Source: Natribaculum luteum
GTDB taxonomy: Archaea > Halobacteriota > Halobacteria > Halobacteriales > Natrialbaceae
NCBI RefSeq assembly: GCF_023008545.1
Contig: NZ_CP095397.1
Location: 1,488,001 to 1,552,000, forward strand
Direction: 5' to 3'
DNA length: 64,000 nucleotides
Shown here: positions 15,223 to 23,991 of the stretch, piece by piece
Layout: each line of letters opens with the position of its first letter
How positions within the stretch are numbered: the stretch's first letter is position 1
Position numbers and translations under genes: made by a program
The notes under the pieces: generated by a model
Databases searched by the model: none
What the model was told of the DNA's origin: nothing
What the model saw: the letters and a program-made list of their open reading frames with translations, nothing else

Positions 15223-17397
15223 GTGTCGGAGACTGCCGGCTACATGCGCTTTTTCCCGTACGAACAGCCGTACGAGAACCAGCGCGACGCGATGGACCGG
15301 ATTCACAACGCCCTGGTCCGCGGACAGGACGTCCTCTTCGAGGGTGCCTGTGGGACGGGCAAGACGCTCTCGTCGCTCGTCCCGGCGCTCGAGGTCGCCC
15401 GCGAGCAGGACAAGACGGTCGTCATCACGACGAACGTCCACCAGCAGATGCGCCAGTTCGTCGCCGAGGCACGCGAGATCACGCGCGAGGAGCAGATCCG
15501 GGCGGTCGTCTTCAAGGGCAAAGCCTCGATGTGTCACATCGACGTCGGCTACGAGGAGTGTCAGGCGTTGCGCGACAACACCCGCGCGCTAGTCGACGCC
15601 GAACGCGATCGCGACCAGCTCGAGCGTCGCCAGCGCGAACTCCTCGCGGAGAGCCAGGACGGCGACGGCTCCGCCGCCGAGGCCCGGAGCGCGGTGATGG
15701 ACGAACTCGAGTCGATCGAAGACGAGATCGACGACCTCGAGGAGCAAAACGTCTGTACGCACTACCGGAACAACCTGACCGAAGAGACCGACGAGTTCTT
15801 CGGCTGGCTGTTCGAAGACGTTCGGACGCCGGCGGACATCTACGCCTACGCCGACGAACGCGACCTCTGTGGCTACGAACTCCTGAAGGAGGGACTCGAG
15901 GGCGTCGACCTCGTCGTCTGTAACTACCACCACCTGCTCGACTCGACGATCCGCGAGCAGTTCTTCCGGTGGCTGGGACGCGACCCCGAGGACGTCATCG
16001 CCGTCTTCGACGAGGCCCACAACGTCGAGGACGCCGCCCGCGAACACGCCACCCGGACCTGCTCCGAACGGACGTTCGACTCGGCGCTCGACGAACTCGA
16101 GGACGTCGACGACTCCCGGGCGGCGGACGCGGCGAACGTCCTCGAGGCGTTTCGAGACGCGTTAGTCGAGACCTACGAGGACGCCTTCGGGTTCGGCCAC
16201 CGTGAGCAGATCGGCGAGGACTGGCAGGACGTCCCGATCGCCAACGCAGACCGGCGCGACGACCTCACGCTCGCGTTCCTGCAGCGGTACTCGGGCCAGG
16301 GGATCGACGACGACCTCGAGGCGGCGACGACGCTGGGCCAGCGCCTGGACGAGGAGTACGAGGAGGCCTACCGATCCGGCGAGAGCGCCACCCGCACGGA
16401 GTGTCAGACCCTGCAGGCGGCGGCGTTCGTCAGCGCCTGGATGAACGAGGGGGCAAAGCAGGGACTGTACCCCGTCGTCTCCGTGCGCCGCGACGCCGGC
16501 ACGGACGAGATCTACGGCCGGGCGGAGCTGTACACCTGCCTGCCTCGACAGGTAACCGGTCGGCTCTTCGAGGAAGTGTACGCGACGGTGCTGATGAGCG
16601 CGACGCTGCAACCGTTCGACGTGACCGAGGACGTCCTCGGGCTCGAGGAGCCGGTGACGATGGCCTACGGGCTCCAGTTCCCCGAGGAGAACCGCCGCAC
16701 GTACGCCGTCGAGACGCCCGCGCTGTTCGCGAGCGAGCGCGACGATCCCGCGGTCCAGGAGGCCGTCGCGTCGGCCATCTGCGACGCCGTCCGCTTTACG
16801 CCTGGCAACACGCTCGCCTTTTTCCCCAACTACGCCGAGGCGGCCCGGTACGCGAGTCGACTCGAGCAGGCGGACCTCGAGTCGACGGTCTACCTCGACG
16901 AACCCGGGGTCGCAGTCGAGGACCTCCGGACGACGTTCGTCGACGACGACGACGCCGTCTTGCTGACGTCACTGTGGGGCACCCTCGCGGAGGGCGTGAG
17001 CTTCGACGGCGAGGACGCACGCACCGTCCTCGTCGTCGGCGTCCCGTACCCGCACCTCGACGACCGTGCCGAAGCGGTCCAGGATGCCTACGACGCGGCG
17101 TTCGACGGCACGCAGACGGGCTGGCGCTACGCCGTCGAGATTCCGACTGTCCGGAAGACGCGCCAGGCGCTCGGGCGGGTCCTTCGGTCCCCGGAGGACG
17201 TCGGCGTGCGGGCACTGCTCGACCGGCGCTACTCGCGGGAGGCGAAAGCCGAGCTCGGCAAGTACAGCGTCAACGGCACCTTCCCACACGAGGAACGCGA
17301 GGAGCTGATCGACATCGATCCCGAGAAGCTCAAGTTCGCCATGCTCAACTTCTATACGGACCACGACGCCTACGCGGGCGAACCGCCGACGCCCTGA
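15223..17397 (+). CDS. XPD/DinG-like superfamily 2 DNA helicase with Fe-S cluster
   Basis: This 724-residue protein uses a GTG start; the ATG at 15244 (MRFFPYEQPYENQRDAM) is an equally likely start, since conserved sequence begins there. Motifs are Walker A GACGTGKT (41-48), four Cys of the probable 4Fe-4S site (in SMCHID, YEECQAL, NVCTHY and RDLCGYE, about 104-216), DEAH in VFDEAHN (about 262-265) and a C-terminal motif VI RQALGRVLRSPEDVG. These show a Rad3/XPD-type 5'-3' helicase acting in repair or replication. Confidence 0.92.
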   Translation: MSETAGYMRFFPYEQPYENQRDAMDRIHNALVRGQDVLFEGACGTGKTLSSLVPALEVAREQDKTVVITTNVHQQMRQFVAEAREITREEQIRAVVFKGKASMCHIDVGYEECQALRDNTRALVDAERDRDQLERRQRELLAESQDGDGSAAEARSAVMDELESIEDEIDDLEEQNVCTHYRNNLTEETDEFFGWLFEDVRTPADIYAYADERDLCGYELLKEGLEGVDLVVCNYHHLLDSTIREQFFRWLGRDPEDVIAVFDEAHNVEDAAREHATRTCSERTFDSALDELEDVDDSRAADAANVLEAFRDALVETYEDAFGFGHREQIGEDWQDVPIANADRRDDLTLAFLQRYSGQGIDDDLEAATTLGQRLDEEYEEAYRSGESATRTECQTLQAAAFVSAWMNEGAKQGLYPVVSVRRDAGTDEIYGRAELYTCLPRQVTGRLFEEVYATVLMSATLQPFDVTEDVLGLEEPVTMAYGLQFPEENRRTYAVETPALFASERDDPAVQEAVASAICDAVRFTPGNTLAFFPNYAEAARYASRLEQADLESTVYLDEPGVAVEDLRTTFVDDDDAVLLTSLWGTLAEGVSFDGEDARTVLVVGVPYPHLDDRAEAVQDAYDAAFDGTQTGWRYAVEIPTVRKTRQALGRVLRSPEDVGVRALLDRRYSREAKAELGKYSVNGTFPHEEREELIDIDPEKLKFAMLNFYTDHDAYAGEPPTP

Positions 17398-17561
17398 CCG
17401 TCGTGGCAGTCGTCTCGCCGAACGATTCGACGGCGAGACGGGACGGCCAGGAGCCGCTGAACGTCGCGCCGGTTCGACTGACCGGCGTCGGCTCGACTAC
17501 GATCGAGTTGCTGGCTCGAGCGACGGTTCCCGTCGTCGTGTCGTTTCCCGAACCGTAATCG

Positions 17562-18062
17562 TCACGCCGGCAGCGACACCCGGCTCACTGGCAGCCGGTA
17601 GGAGCCATCGAAGAACTCGAGTTCGCTTACAGTCCACCTGATCGGCTCGATCTCCCGCTGGGCGAGCCGGCGGGCGTCCTCGAGGTCGCCGCCGCGGGCT
17701 AAGGTGACGTGGGGGACGTAGTCGGCCGCCTCGAGCCCGTCGACTTCGCCGAAGGCGTCGACGAGGTCGGCGTGGATCGCCTCGAGGCCGGGACTCTCGA
17801 CGGCGAGGTAGACGACGGGCGCTTCCCCCAGCGGGGGATCGGCGAAGTAGTCGATGCCCGTCACCTGCGCCTCGACGGCGGGGGCACCCTCGAGCGCGCG
17901 GTGGGCGCGCTGCTGGAGCTGGGCGACGTGGTCGGCGTCGCCGAGGCGTTTGAGGAGAAACGAGTGGTCCTCGCGGACGGCGTCGAACCCCAGCAGCGAC
18001 GGGTAGAGATCGGCTGCGAGTTCGCGAACGCGGCCGGGGACCGGAACGTTGACGCTGTACAC
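17562..18062 (-). CDS. 2'-5' RNA ligase/phosphodiesterase-fold protein
   Basis: This 166-residue protein has two LigT-type halves. The second motif is canonical (HVTLAR, His118), while the first reads DHSFLLK around His33 and departs from the usual H-x-T/S. Such proteins form or hydrolyse 2',5' phosphodiester or cyclic phosphate bonds in RNA or nucleotides. Whether this one is active needs testing, given the first motif. It is convergent with the helicase gene. Confidence 0.75.
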   Translation of the reverse strand: MYSVNVPVPGRVRELAADLYPSLLGFDAVREDHSFLLKRLGDADHVAQLQQRAHRALEGAPAVEAQVTGIDYFADPPLGEAPVVYLAVESPGLEAIHADLVDAFGEVDGLEAADYVPHVTLARGGDLEDARRLAQREIEPIRWTVSELEFFDGSYRLPVSRVSLPA

Positions 18063-18125
18063 GTACCAGAACGTACGCCAGGTTCGGGTATGAGTCTGGT
18101 GGTTCCAGCGTCTCGACCCGCCGAT

Positions 18126-18326
18126 CTACAGTCGGTCGAGGAACCAGAGGACGATCAGGACGGCGATCGCGAGTGGTAAGACGAGGAAAAACGGTCCGAG
18201 CAGGCTCGCGATGGTGCTGATGATCTTGCCGACGATCTGGAGGACCAGCAGGATGGTGATGAGCGCGAGGACGATCCCCAGCAGCGTCCGGAGGTCGACC
18301 GCGAGTTCACCTCGACTGTCAGGCAT
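18126..18326 (-). CDS. Small two-span membrane protein
   Basis: This is a 66-residue protein with start MPDSRGELAVDLRTLLG (ATG 18326). Two hydrophobic segments (LLGIVLALITILLVLQIVG and LLGPFFLVLPLAIAVLIVLWFL) follow a short charged head, and it ends in DRL. It is a typical uncharacterised haloarchaeal membrane protein. It is 63 bases from the RNA-ligase-like gene on the same strand and could be co-transcribed with it. Confidence 0.65.
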   Translation of the reverse strand: MPDSRGELAVDLRTLLGIVLALITILLVLQIVGKIISTIASLLGPFFLVLPLAIAVLIVLWFLDRL

Positions 18327-18528
18327 ACGATCATGTCGGTGCGATCGGTTCAAAAATTGATCGAAATGGGCTCTCGATCGCTCGAGCAGTTCGTGCGACC
18401 GAAACGAGCCGCGGATCGTCTCGATCCACCGATTTCAGTGAATGACAGAAAAATATATCAATATTCAAGTGATTGTTTGAACCATCAGTAGGAAAGAAAT
18501 ATCTGGCCAGGGATTTCATCAGTGAGTA

Positions 18529-19632
18529 ATGGACCGGAGGGGGCTTCGGGTACTCATCTGTTGCATGATGGTGGTCGGCTGGGTCGTCGCGGGAATCCCG
18601 GTGGCCGGTGCCGACGGGGTTCCTGTCTCTTCGAGTGACACGTCGGTCGTCGCCGAACGAACCGGGACGTACGCTGCGGTTCAAGACGAGACCTCGCCCT
18701 CCGGATATGACGTGAAACAGATCACGATCGAACTCTCGGACAACGGTTCTGCGGCGTGGACCGTCGAGTACCAGTTCCGACTCGACGACGACAACGATAC
18801 CGTCGACTGGGAGGAACTCCAGACGGACGTCGAACAGCGTCGAGGCGAGTACATCGAGACGGAGCGAGCGAGATGGGCCGGGATGGTCCAGGAGGGCGAA
18901 AACGCAACTGGCCGGGAGATGACGGTCTCGAACTTCTCGGTCGAGACGGACGCCCAGACGACGCCACACGAGTACGGCTACGTTCGATTTACGTTCGAGT
19001 GGGATTCGTTCTCCCTCGTCGAGGTCAACCGAATCGAGGCGGGCGACGCGCTCGTCGGCTTCAGCCTCGACGAACGGGGACAGCTGATCGTCTCCTGGCC
19101 GGAGTCGTACAACACTACAGCGATCGAACCCGAACCGGACGAGCGGCGCGATACGGCCGCCGTCTGGAACGGCCAGACGGAGTTTCTAGACGAGGAGCCC
19201 CGCATCGAGTTGATCGACACTGGTGGTCAACCAGTCCAGACGCCCGACGATCGGGATCGGGTCGTTCCGCTGTCGTGGCTCGCGATCGCCGGCATCGCCG
19301 TCCTCGCGGTCGTCGGCGTCGGCTGGTGGGTCGTCCGAGATCGGGAGCGAGAGCGCGCTTCCAGTCCGCAGATGGCGACCGACGGCCGATCGGCACCTGC
19401 CGACGGCCCGCCGCCGGAACTGCTGAGCAACGAGGAGCGAGTCCTGCGACTGCTCGAGGAGAACGGTGGACGGATCAAACAACAGGAGGTCGTCTCCGAA
19501 CTCGACTGGACAGAGGCGAAGACGAGTCAGGTCGTGAGTGGACTCCGCGAGGAAGGGGAGGTCGACGTCTTCCGGATCGGTCGGGAGAACGTTCTGACGC
19601 TCCCCGAGGAGACCGAACAGACCGAGGAGTAA
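18529..19632 (+). CDS. Membrane-anchored winged-helix protein with extracellular domain
   Basis: This 367-residue protein has a signal peptide (LRVLICCMMVVGWVVAGIPVAGA), then an extracellular beta-rich domain (about 35-235). A transmembrane helix (VVPLSWLAIAGIAVLAVVGVG, about 244-266) leads to a cytoplasmic winged helix (LSNEERVLRLLEENGG...SQVVSGLREEGEVDVFRIGRENVL, about 300-360). The layout suggests a one-component sensor that reads the cell surface and binds DNA from the membrane. This architecture recurs in haloarchaea, and no ligand is known. The upstream region is AT-rich. Confidence 0.8.
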   Translation: MDRRGLRVLICCMMVVGWVVAGIPVAGADGVPVSSSDTSVVAERTGTYAAVQDETSPSGYDVKQITIELSDNGSAAWTVEYQFRLDDDNDTVDWEELQTDVEQRRGEYIETERARWAGMVQEGENATGREMTVSNFSVETDAQTTPHEYGYVRFTFEWDSFSLVEVNRIEAGDALVGFSLDERGQLIVSWPESYNTTAIEPEPDERRDTAAVWNGQTEFLDEEPRIELIDTGGQPVQTPDDRDRVVPLSWLAIAGIAVLAVVGVGWWVVRDRERERASSPQMATDGRSAPADGPPPELLSNEERVLRLLEENGGRIKQQEVVSELDWTEAKTSQVVSGLREEGEVDVFRIGRENVLTLPEETEQTEE

Positions 19633-19651
19633 TATTTGCCACCCCGACAGG

Positions 19652-19659
19652 TTTTAATA
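19652..19659 (+). promoter_or_regulatory. TATA box of the arginine leader ORF
   Basis: TTTTAATA is centred about 29 bases upstream of ATG 19685. A TATA box acts about 26 bases from the start site, so the transcript would start at or within a few bases of the ATG. That is standard haloarchaeal leaderless geometry, and it supports the short ORF as a real transcription unit. Confidence 0.55.
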
Positions 19660-19684
19660 GGGTTCTCGCGCTATAGAGCACCAG

Positions 19685-19768
19685 ATGCAGTACATCGCGT
19701 CTACCGGCATCGCCTCTTTCGGTAGCGACGCGACCGTCCTCTCGCGACGACGACGACCGGGCCGTTAG
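19685..19768 (+). CDS. Candidate arginine leader peptide (27 codons)
   Basis: The ORF begins MQYIASTGIASFG and ends SRRRRPGR before TAG 19766-19768. Codons 21-24 are four consecutive CGA arginine codons, and codon 27 is CGT. It lies 147 bases upstream of argG, the first gene of the arginine-biosynthesis cluster. It has its own leaderless-type TATA box, and its last codons and stop lie inside a perfect hairpin. The layout resembles bacterial amino-acid attenuators, where ribosome stalling on scarce charged tRNA changes downstream RNA folding. This is inference; no archaeal precedent is claimed. Confidence 0.5.
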   Translation: MQYIASTGIASFGSDATVLSRRRRPGR

Positions 19769-19773
19769 GCCCG
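19758..19773 (+). terminator. Hairpin at the end of the arginine leader ORF
   Basis: CGGGCC (19758-19763) and GGCCCG (19768-19773) form a perfect 6-bp stem with loop GTTA. It contains the last codons and stop of the leader ORF and is followed by AACTTATTTC. A ribosome stalled at the CGA run would cover or sit at the foot of this stem. Confidence 0.5.
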
Positions 19774-19810
19774 AACTTATTTCACTTTCGACACTCACAC
19801 CGTGCTTTCT

Positions 19811-19851
19811 TGCAGAGAATCCTCGATTCTCCGGTTAGCGTTCGCTCTGCA
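19811..19851 (+). promoter_or_regulatory. Two mutually exclusive stems upstream of argG
   Basis: GAGAATC (19815-19821) pairs with GATTCTC (19825-19831) over a 3-base loop. TGCAGAG (19811-19817) can pair with CTCTGCA (19845-19851) and shares bases 19815-19817 with the first stem. The outer and inner stems therefore compete in part, as expected of a switch. The sequence then becomes T/A-rich. Confidence 0.4.
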
Positions 19852-19876
19852 GGTATTTTACGAAATCTAAATCAGC

Positions 19877-19886
19877 AAATTTAAGG
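19877..19886 (+). promoter_or_regulatory. Possible argG promoter
   Basis: AAATTTAAGG is centred about 33 bases upstream of the argG ATG (19915). The lysW operon has a very similar box (GGGTTTAAGG, 22857-22866) at the same distance from its start, suggesting both are real promoters of co-regulated units. Confidence 0.5.
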
Positions 19887-19914
19887 CCGTACGTCCGATT
19901 CAATCGAGTACGAC

Positions 19915-21207
19915 ATGACCCGCGTGGCACTTGCGTTCTCGGGTGGGCTGGACACGACTGTCTGTGTCCCCCTGCTCGAGGAGGAATACGGATACGACGA
20001 CGTAATCGGCGTCACGGTCGACGTCGGACAGCCGGCAGAAGAGTTCGACGAAGCCGAAGAAACTGCCGAGGCACTGGGCCTCGAACACTACGTCGTCGAC
20101 GCGCGAGAGGAATTCGCTCAGCTCTGTCTCGAGAGCGTTCGCGCGAACGCCACCTATCAGGGATATCCGCTCGGAACCGCGCTCGCACGTCCGGTGATCG
20201 CCGAGGCGATCCTCGAGGTCGCGGAGGAACACGACTGCGACGCGCTGGCTCACGGCTGTACTGGCAAGGGGAACGACCAGCTCCGCTTCGAGGCCGTCTG
20301 GCGCGACACCGATCTCGACGTCTACGCGCCCGTCCGCGAACTCGGGCTCACGCGCGAGTGGGAACAGGAGTACGCCGCCGAGAAAGACCTGCCCGTCGAG
20401 GGCGGCAGCGGCGGTGACTGGTCGATCGACACCAACATCTGGAGTCGCTCGATCGAGGGCGACGACCTGGAGGACCCGAGCTACGTCCCGCCGACTGATA
20501 TCTACGAGTGGACCGACGAACCGACCGGCGAGACCGAGGAGATCGAGATCGCCTTCGAGAACGGCTATCCCGTCGCCGTCGACGTTCTCGGGAGCGAAGC
20601 TCCCGCGAGCCAATCAGAAGCGGACGCTTCTGATGACGGGAAGGAGATGGACCCCGTCTCGCTCGTCGAGCACCTGAACGAGGTCGCCGGCGCACACGGC
20701 GTCGGGCGCACCGACACGATGGAAGATCGCATGCTCGGGCTGAAGGTTCGCGAGAACTACGAGCACCCCGCGGCGACGACGCTGCTCAACGCCCACGAGG
20801 CGCTCGAGGGGCTCGTCCTCACCCAGGAGGAACGCCAGTTCAAACAGCAGATCGACAACCAGTGGTCCCAGAAGGCCTACGAGGGCCTGATCGACGCCCC
20901 GCTCGTGGACGCACTCGAGGGCTTCATCGACGAGACCCAGAAACGCGTCACCGGGACGGTGACGATCCGCTTCGAAGGCGGCCAGGCACGTCCGGTGGCC
21001 CGCGACAGCGAGTACGCGGCGTACTCGGCGGCCCACGCCTCCTTCGACACCGAGACCGTCGGCAAGATCAAACAGGAAGATGCCACGGGCGTCGCGAAGT
21101 ACCACGGCTTCCAGCGTCGCCTCGCGAACAAGGCGATCGAGAAGATCGACGGCGACGAGACGGTCGAACTCGCCACCGACGGCGGTAACGACGCGGACGA
21201 GGAGTGA
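19915..21207 (+). CDS. argG: Argininosuccinate synthase
   Basis: This 430-residue enzyme joins citrulline and aspartate with ATP to give argininosuccinate. The N-terminal P-loop-like SGGLDTT (9-15) binds ATP. GCTGKGNDQLRFE (near 119-131), and a conserved GGSGGDWSIDTNIWSRS (about 162-178) follow. The C-terminus is acidic, with a Ser/Asp-rich insertion near 225-240. It is the first large gene of the arginine cluster and ends two bases before argH. Confidence 0.96.
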   Translation: MTRVALAFSGGLDTTVCVPLLEEEYGYDDVIGVTVDVGQPAEEFDEAEETAEALGLEHYVVDAREEFAQLCLESVRANATYQGYPLGTALARPVIAEAILEVAEEHDCDALAHGCTGKGNDQLRFEAVWRDTDLDVYAPVRELGLTREWEQEYAAEKDLPVEGGSGGDWSIDTNIWSRSIEGDDLEDPSYVPPTDIYEWTDEPTGETEEIEIAFENGYPVAVDVLGSEAPASQSEADASDDGKEMDPVSLVEHLNEVAGAHGVGRTDTMEDRMLGLKVRENYEHPAATTLLNAHEALEGLVLTQEERQFKQQIDNQWSQKAYEGLIDAPLVDALEGFIDETQKRVTGTVTIRFEGGQARPVARDSEYAAYSAAHASFDTETVGKIKQEDATGVAKYHGFQRRLANKAIEKIDGDETVELATDGGNDADEE

Positions 21208-21209
21208 CC

Positions 21210-22664
21210 ATGGACGAGGAGGGATCGGACGAGGGCGTCGTTCGCCGCGACCGCTTCAGCGGCGGCCCCGCCAGGAGCTTCCTCTCCTCGCTCGCCGCCG
21301 ACGAACGCATCTTCGAGGCCGATCTCGAGGTCGACCGCGCACACGCGGTGATGCTCGCAGAGTGTGGGATCGTCGACGACGAGACTGTCGGCGAGATCCT
21401 CACCGCCCTCGACGCGATCGAAGTCGAGGGTCACGCCGCGTTGCCCGACGGCGAGGACGTTCACGAGGCGATCGAGACCGCCGTCATCGAGCGCGTCGGT
21501 CCCGACGGCGGGAAGATGCACACCGCGCGCTCGCGCAACGACGAGGTGGCGACCTGCATCCGCTACCGGCTGCGCGAGGACGTCCTCGAGGCGCTCGAGA
21601 CGACCCTCGGGCTGCGCGAGGCGCTCTGTGAGGTGGCGGCCGAGCACACCGAGACGGTGATGCCCGGCTACACCCACCTCCAGCCCGCCCAGCCCATCAC
21701 GGTCGCCCACTGGACGCTCTCCTACGAGTCGGCCGTCCGCCGCGACACGGCGCGGCTGCTCGAGGCCTACGCACGGATCAACGAGTCGCCGCTGGGCGGG
21801 GCGGCCTTCGCGGGCACCACCTTCGACATCGACCGCGAACGGACGGCCGAGTTGCTCGGATTCGACTCGGTGATCGAGAACTCGATGGACGCCTCCTCGA
21901 GCCGGGACTTCCTGCTCGAGACGACCCAGGCGCTGTCGACGCTCGCGACGACCCTGTCGGGGCTCGCCGAGGACCTCGTCGTCTTCGCCAACCGCGGGTT
22001 CGTCGACCTCTCGGACGACTACGCCTCGACCTCGTCGATCATGCCCCAGAAGAAGAACCCGGACACACTCGAGTTGGTCCGGGCGATCGCGGGCGATGCG
22101 GCGGGTGCCGTCCAGGGGCTGACGACGACGCTCAAGGGACTGCCTCGCGCGTACAACCGCGACCTGCAGCGGGCGACGTCCCACGCCTGGGAGACGGTCG
22201 ACGCCGTCCGCGAGGCGACCGAGGTCGCCGCCGGGACGGTCGCCACGGCCGACTGGCCCGAGGACGTCCTCGCCGACGCGGCCGGCGAAGGGTTCTCGAC
22301 GGCGACCGGCGTCGCGGATCTGCTCGCGGCGAACGGACTGCCGTTTCGGACGGCCCACGAAGTGGTCGCCATCGCCGCAGAACGGGGCGCGGACTACGAC
22401 GCCATCGCGGCCGCCGCCGAGGAAGTGCTCGGCGAGAGCCTCGAGACCTACGTCGATCCCGACGCCGTGGCGGCGGCGCTCGATCCGACCGAGAGCGTGG
22501 CGAGTCGCGACTCGCAGGGCGGTCCCGCTCCCGTGGCCGTCGAGACACAGCTCGAGGCGGCCCGCGACGCGCTCGCGGCCGACGAGGAGTCGCTCGAGGC
22601 GCTCGAGGCGTCACTCGAGACGGCCCACGAGACGCTCCGCGCGGAGGTGAACGGGTATGTCTGA
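21210..22664 (+). CDS. argH: Argininosuccinate lyase
   Basis: ATG 21210 is preferred to the overlapping GTG at 21204. The 484-residue enzyme splits argininosuccinate into arginine and fumarate, the last step of the pathway. Superfamily signatures include HTARSRNDEVAT (near 105), PGYTHLQPAQP (near 152) and SSIMPQKKNPDTLE (near 275), the flexible catalytic Ser loop. The gene lies two bases after argG, so the pair is co-transcribed. A strong hairpin follows the stop. Confidence 0.96.
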   Translation: MDEEGSDEGVVRRDRFSGGPARSFLSSLAADERIFEADLEVDRAHAVMLAECGIVDDETVGEILTALDAIEVEGHAALPDGEDVHEAIETAVIERVGPDGGKMHTARSRNDEVATCIRYRLREDVLEALETTLGLREALCEVAAEHTETVMPGYTHLQPAQPITVAHWTLSYESAVRRDTARLLEAYARINESPLGGAAFAGTTFDIDRERTAELLGFDSVIENSMDASSSRDFLLETTQALSTLATTLSGLAEDLVVFANRGFVDLSDDYASTSSIMPQKKNPDTLELVRAIAGDAAGAVQGLTTTLKGLPRAYNRDLQRATSHAWETVDAVREATEVAAGTVATADWPEDVLADAAGEGFSTATGVADLLAANGLPFRTAHEVVAIAAERGADYDAIAAAAEEVLGESLETYVDPDAVAAALDPTESVASRDSQGGPAPVAVETQLEAARDALAADEESLEALEASLETAHETLRAEVNGYV

Positions 22665-22716
22665 GACCCCTGTTCTGGCTCCGTTCGAGGGGAAGCGCCG
22701 GACGCGACTGCGAGCA

Positions 22717-22749
22717 CCCTCGCGAGTCTTCCCGCCGCCCTCGCGAGGG
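22717..22749 (+). terminator. Hairpin between argH and lysW
   Basis: CCCTCGCGAG (22717-22726) and CTCGCGAGGG (22740-22749) form a perfect 10-bp stem with a 13-base loop. AT-rich sequence follows (CTACTATATGATATACC). It probably ends or attenuates the argGH transcript before the lysW promoter. A 37-codon Arg-rich frame (22657-22770) overlaps it; see findings. Confidence 0.5.
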
Positions 22750-22856
22750 GACGAGTTACCTACTATATGATATACCGAACGAAAAAGCTCGTAAAAACGG
22801 CCTGAAACGCGCTTAGAGGCGGGTATCTTTTCTGTAAACTTCTCGGCAAGTCCGAA

Positions 22857-22866
22857 GGGTTTAAGG
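22857..22866 (+). promoter_or_regulatory. Promoter of the lysW-argXCBDEF operon
   Basis: GGGTTTAAGG ends 27 bases before ATG 22893, the spacing for a short-leader haloarchaeal promoter. It matches the box before argG. Confidence 0.55.
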
Positions 22867-22892
22867 TAGACGATCACGGACGTTGGAGTACA

Positions 22893-23057
22893 ATGACCGA
22901 ATGTCCCGAGTGTGGGGCGGACGTGGCCCTGCACGACGACCTGGAAGTCGGAGAGATCGTCGATTGTACCACCTGCGGAGCAGAGCTGGAAGTCGTCGAC
23001 GTCGAGCCGCCAGTCCTCGAGCGAGCGCCGGAGCTCGAAGAGGACTGGGGTGAGTGA
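22893..23057 (+). CDS. lysW: Amino-group carrier protein LysW/ArgW
   Basis: This 54-residue acidic protein begins MTECPECGADVALHDDLEVG. It has two Cys pairs (C4-x-x-C7 and C25-x-x-C28) for one zinc and the invariant C-terminal EDWGE. The gamma-carboxyl of the last Glu is the point where glutamate is attached, so that intermediates from glutamate to ornithine stay bound to the carrier. Its place next to argX and argC-F shows use in arginine synthesis. It is small enough to be missed by gene finders. Confidence 0.95.
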   Translation: MTECPECGADVALHDDLEVGEIVDCTTCGAELEVVDVEPPVLERAPELEEDWGE

Positions 23058-23103
23058 CCTTGCAGACGGTCGAAACGACGTCGCTCCCCGATCACCCTCG
23101 CCA

Positions 23104-23112
23104 TAGGAGGTG
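23104..23112 (+). promoter_or_regulatory. Shine-Dalgarno site deciding the argX start
   Basis: GGAGG (23106-23110) is eight bases before the GTG at 23119, favouring MNVGVLYSRI over the GTG at 23110, which overlaps the site itself. Most genes in this window are leaderless or overlapping, so a strong site marks an internal operon start. Confidence 0.55.
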
Positions 23113-23118
23113 GCTCAC

Positions 23119-23991
23119 GTGAACGTCGGCGTACTCTACTCCCGGATCCGCAAAGACGAGAAACTCCTCCTCGAGGAGCTTCGCGAGCGCGGCCACGACG
23201 TCGAGAAGATCGACGTCCGGAAGGTGACGTTCGACCTGTCCGAGCCGCCGGCGGCCTTCGAGGACCTCGACGTGGCGGTCGATCGCTGTCTCGCGACGAG
23301 CCGCAGCCTGTACGCCACGCAGTTTTGTGAGGCCTACGGCGTGCCCGTCGTCAACAGCCACGAGACGGCCGAGATCTGTGCGGACAAGGTGAAAAACAGT
23401 CTCGCACTCGAGACCGCGGGCGTGCCCACGCCCGAGACGAAAGTGGCGTTCACGAAGGAGTCGGCGATGGAGGCGATCGAATCCTTTGGCTACCCCTGCG
23501 TGCTCAAACCCGTCGTGGGATCGTGGGGACGCCTGATGGCCAAGATCGACTCCCGCGACGCCGCCGAGGCGATCCTGGAGCACAAGGCGACGCTCGGCCA
23601 CTACGAGCACAAGGTGTTCTACGTCCAGGAGTTCGTCGAGAAGCCCGGCCGCGACATCCGTGTGCTCGCCGTCGACGGCGAGCCGATCGCGGCGATGGCC
23701 CGCTCGTCGGACCACTGGCTCACGAACGCGGCGAAAGGTGCCGAGACCGAGCCGCTCGAACTCGACGACGAGGCCGAAGCACTCGTCGCGAAGGCGAGCG
23801 ACGCCGTCGGCGGCGGCTTACTCGGCGTCGACCTCATGGAAACCGGCGACAGTTATACGGTCCACGAGGTCAACCACACCGTCGAGTTCAAGGCGCTCAA
23901 CGACGCCGTCGACGTCGACGTCCCCGGAACCGTCGTCGACTGGCTCGAGGCGAAGGCGGCGGCCGAAGACGAACTCGAGGTGACCGCCTGA
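23119..23991 (+). CDS. argX: Glutamate-LysW ligase ArgX (ATP-grasp)
   Basis: With GTG start at 23119 the protein has 290 residues. It is an ATP-grasp enzyme that ligates glutamate to the C-terminal Glu of LysW with ATP. Recognisable parts are CADKVKNSLALETAGVPTPET, VLKPVVGSWGRLM (nucleotide-binding loop), FVEKPGRDIRVLAVDG and VHEVNHTVEFKAL near the metal site. LysX, the lysine-pathway paralogue, has the same fold. The arg context and lack of lysine genes support ArgX. Its TGA shares a base with the argC ATG. Confidence 0.92.
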   Translation: MNVGVLYSRIRKDEKLLLEELRERGHDVEKIDVRKVTFDLSEPPAAFEDLDVAVDRCLATSRSLYATQFCEAYGVPVVNSHETAEICADKVKNSLALETAGVPTPETKVAFTKESAMEAIESFGYPCVLKPVVGSWGRLMAKIDSRDAAEAILEHKATLGHYEHKVFYVQEFVEKPGRDIRVLAVDGEPIAAMARSSDHWLTNAAKGAETEPLELDDEAEALVAKASDAVGGGLLGVDLMETGDSYTVHEVNHTVEFKALNDAVDVDVPGTVVDWLEAKAAAEDELEVTA

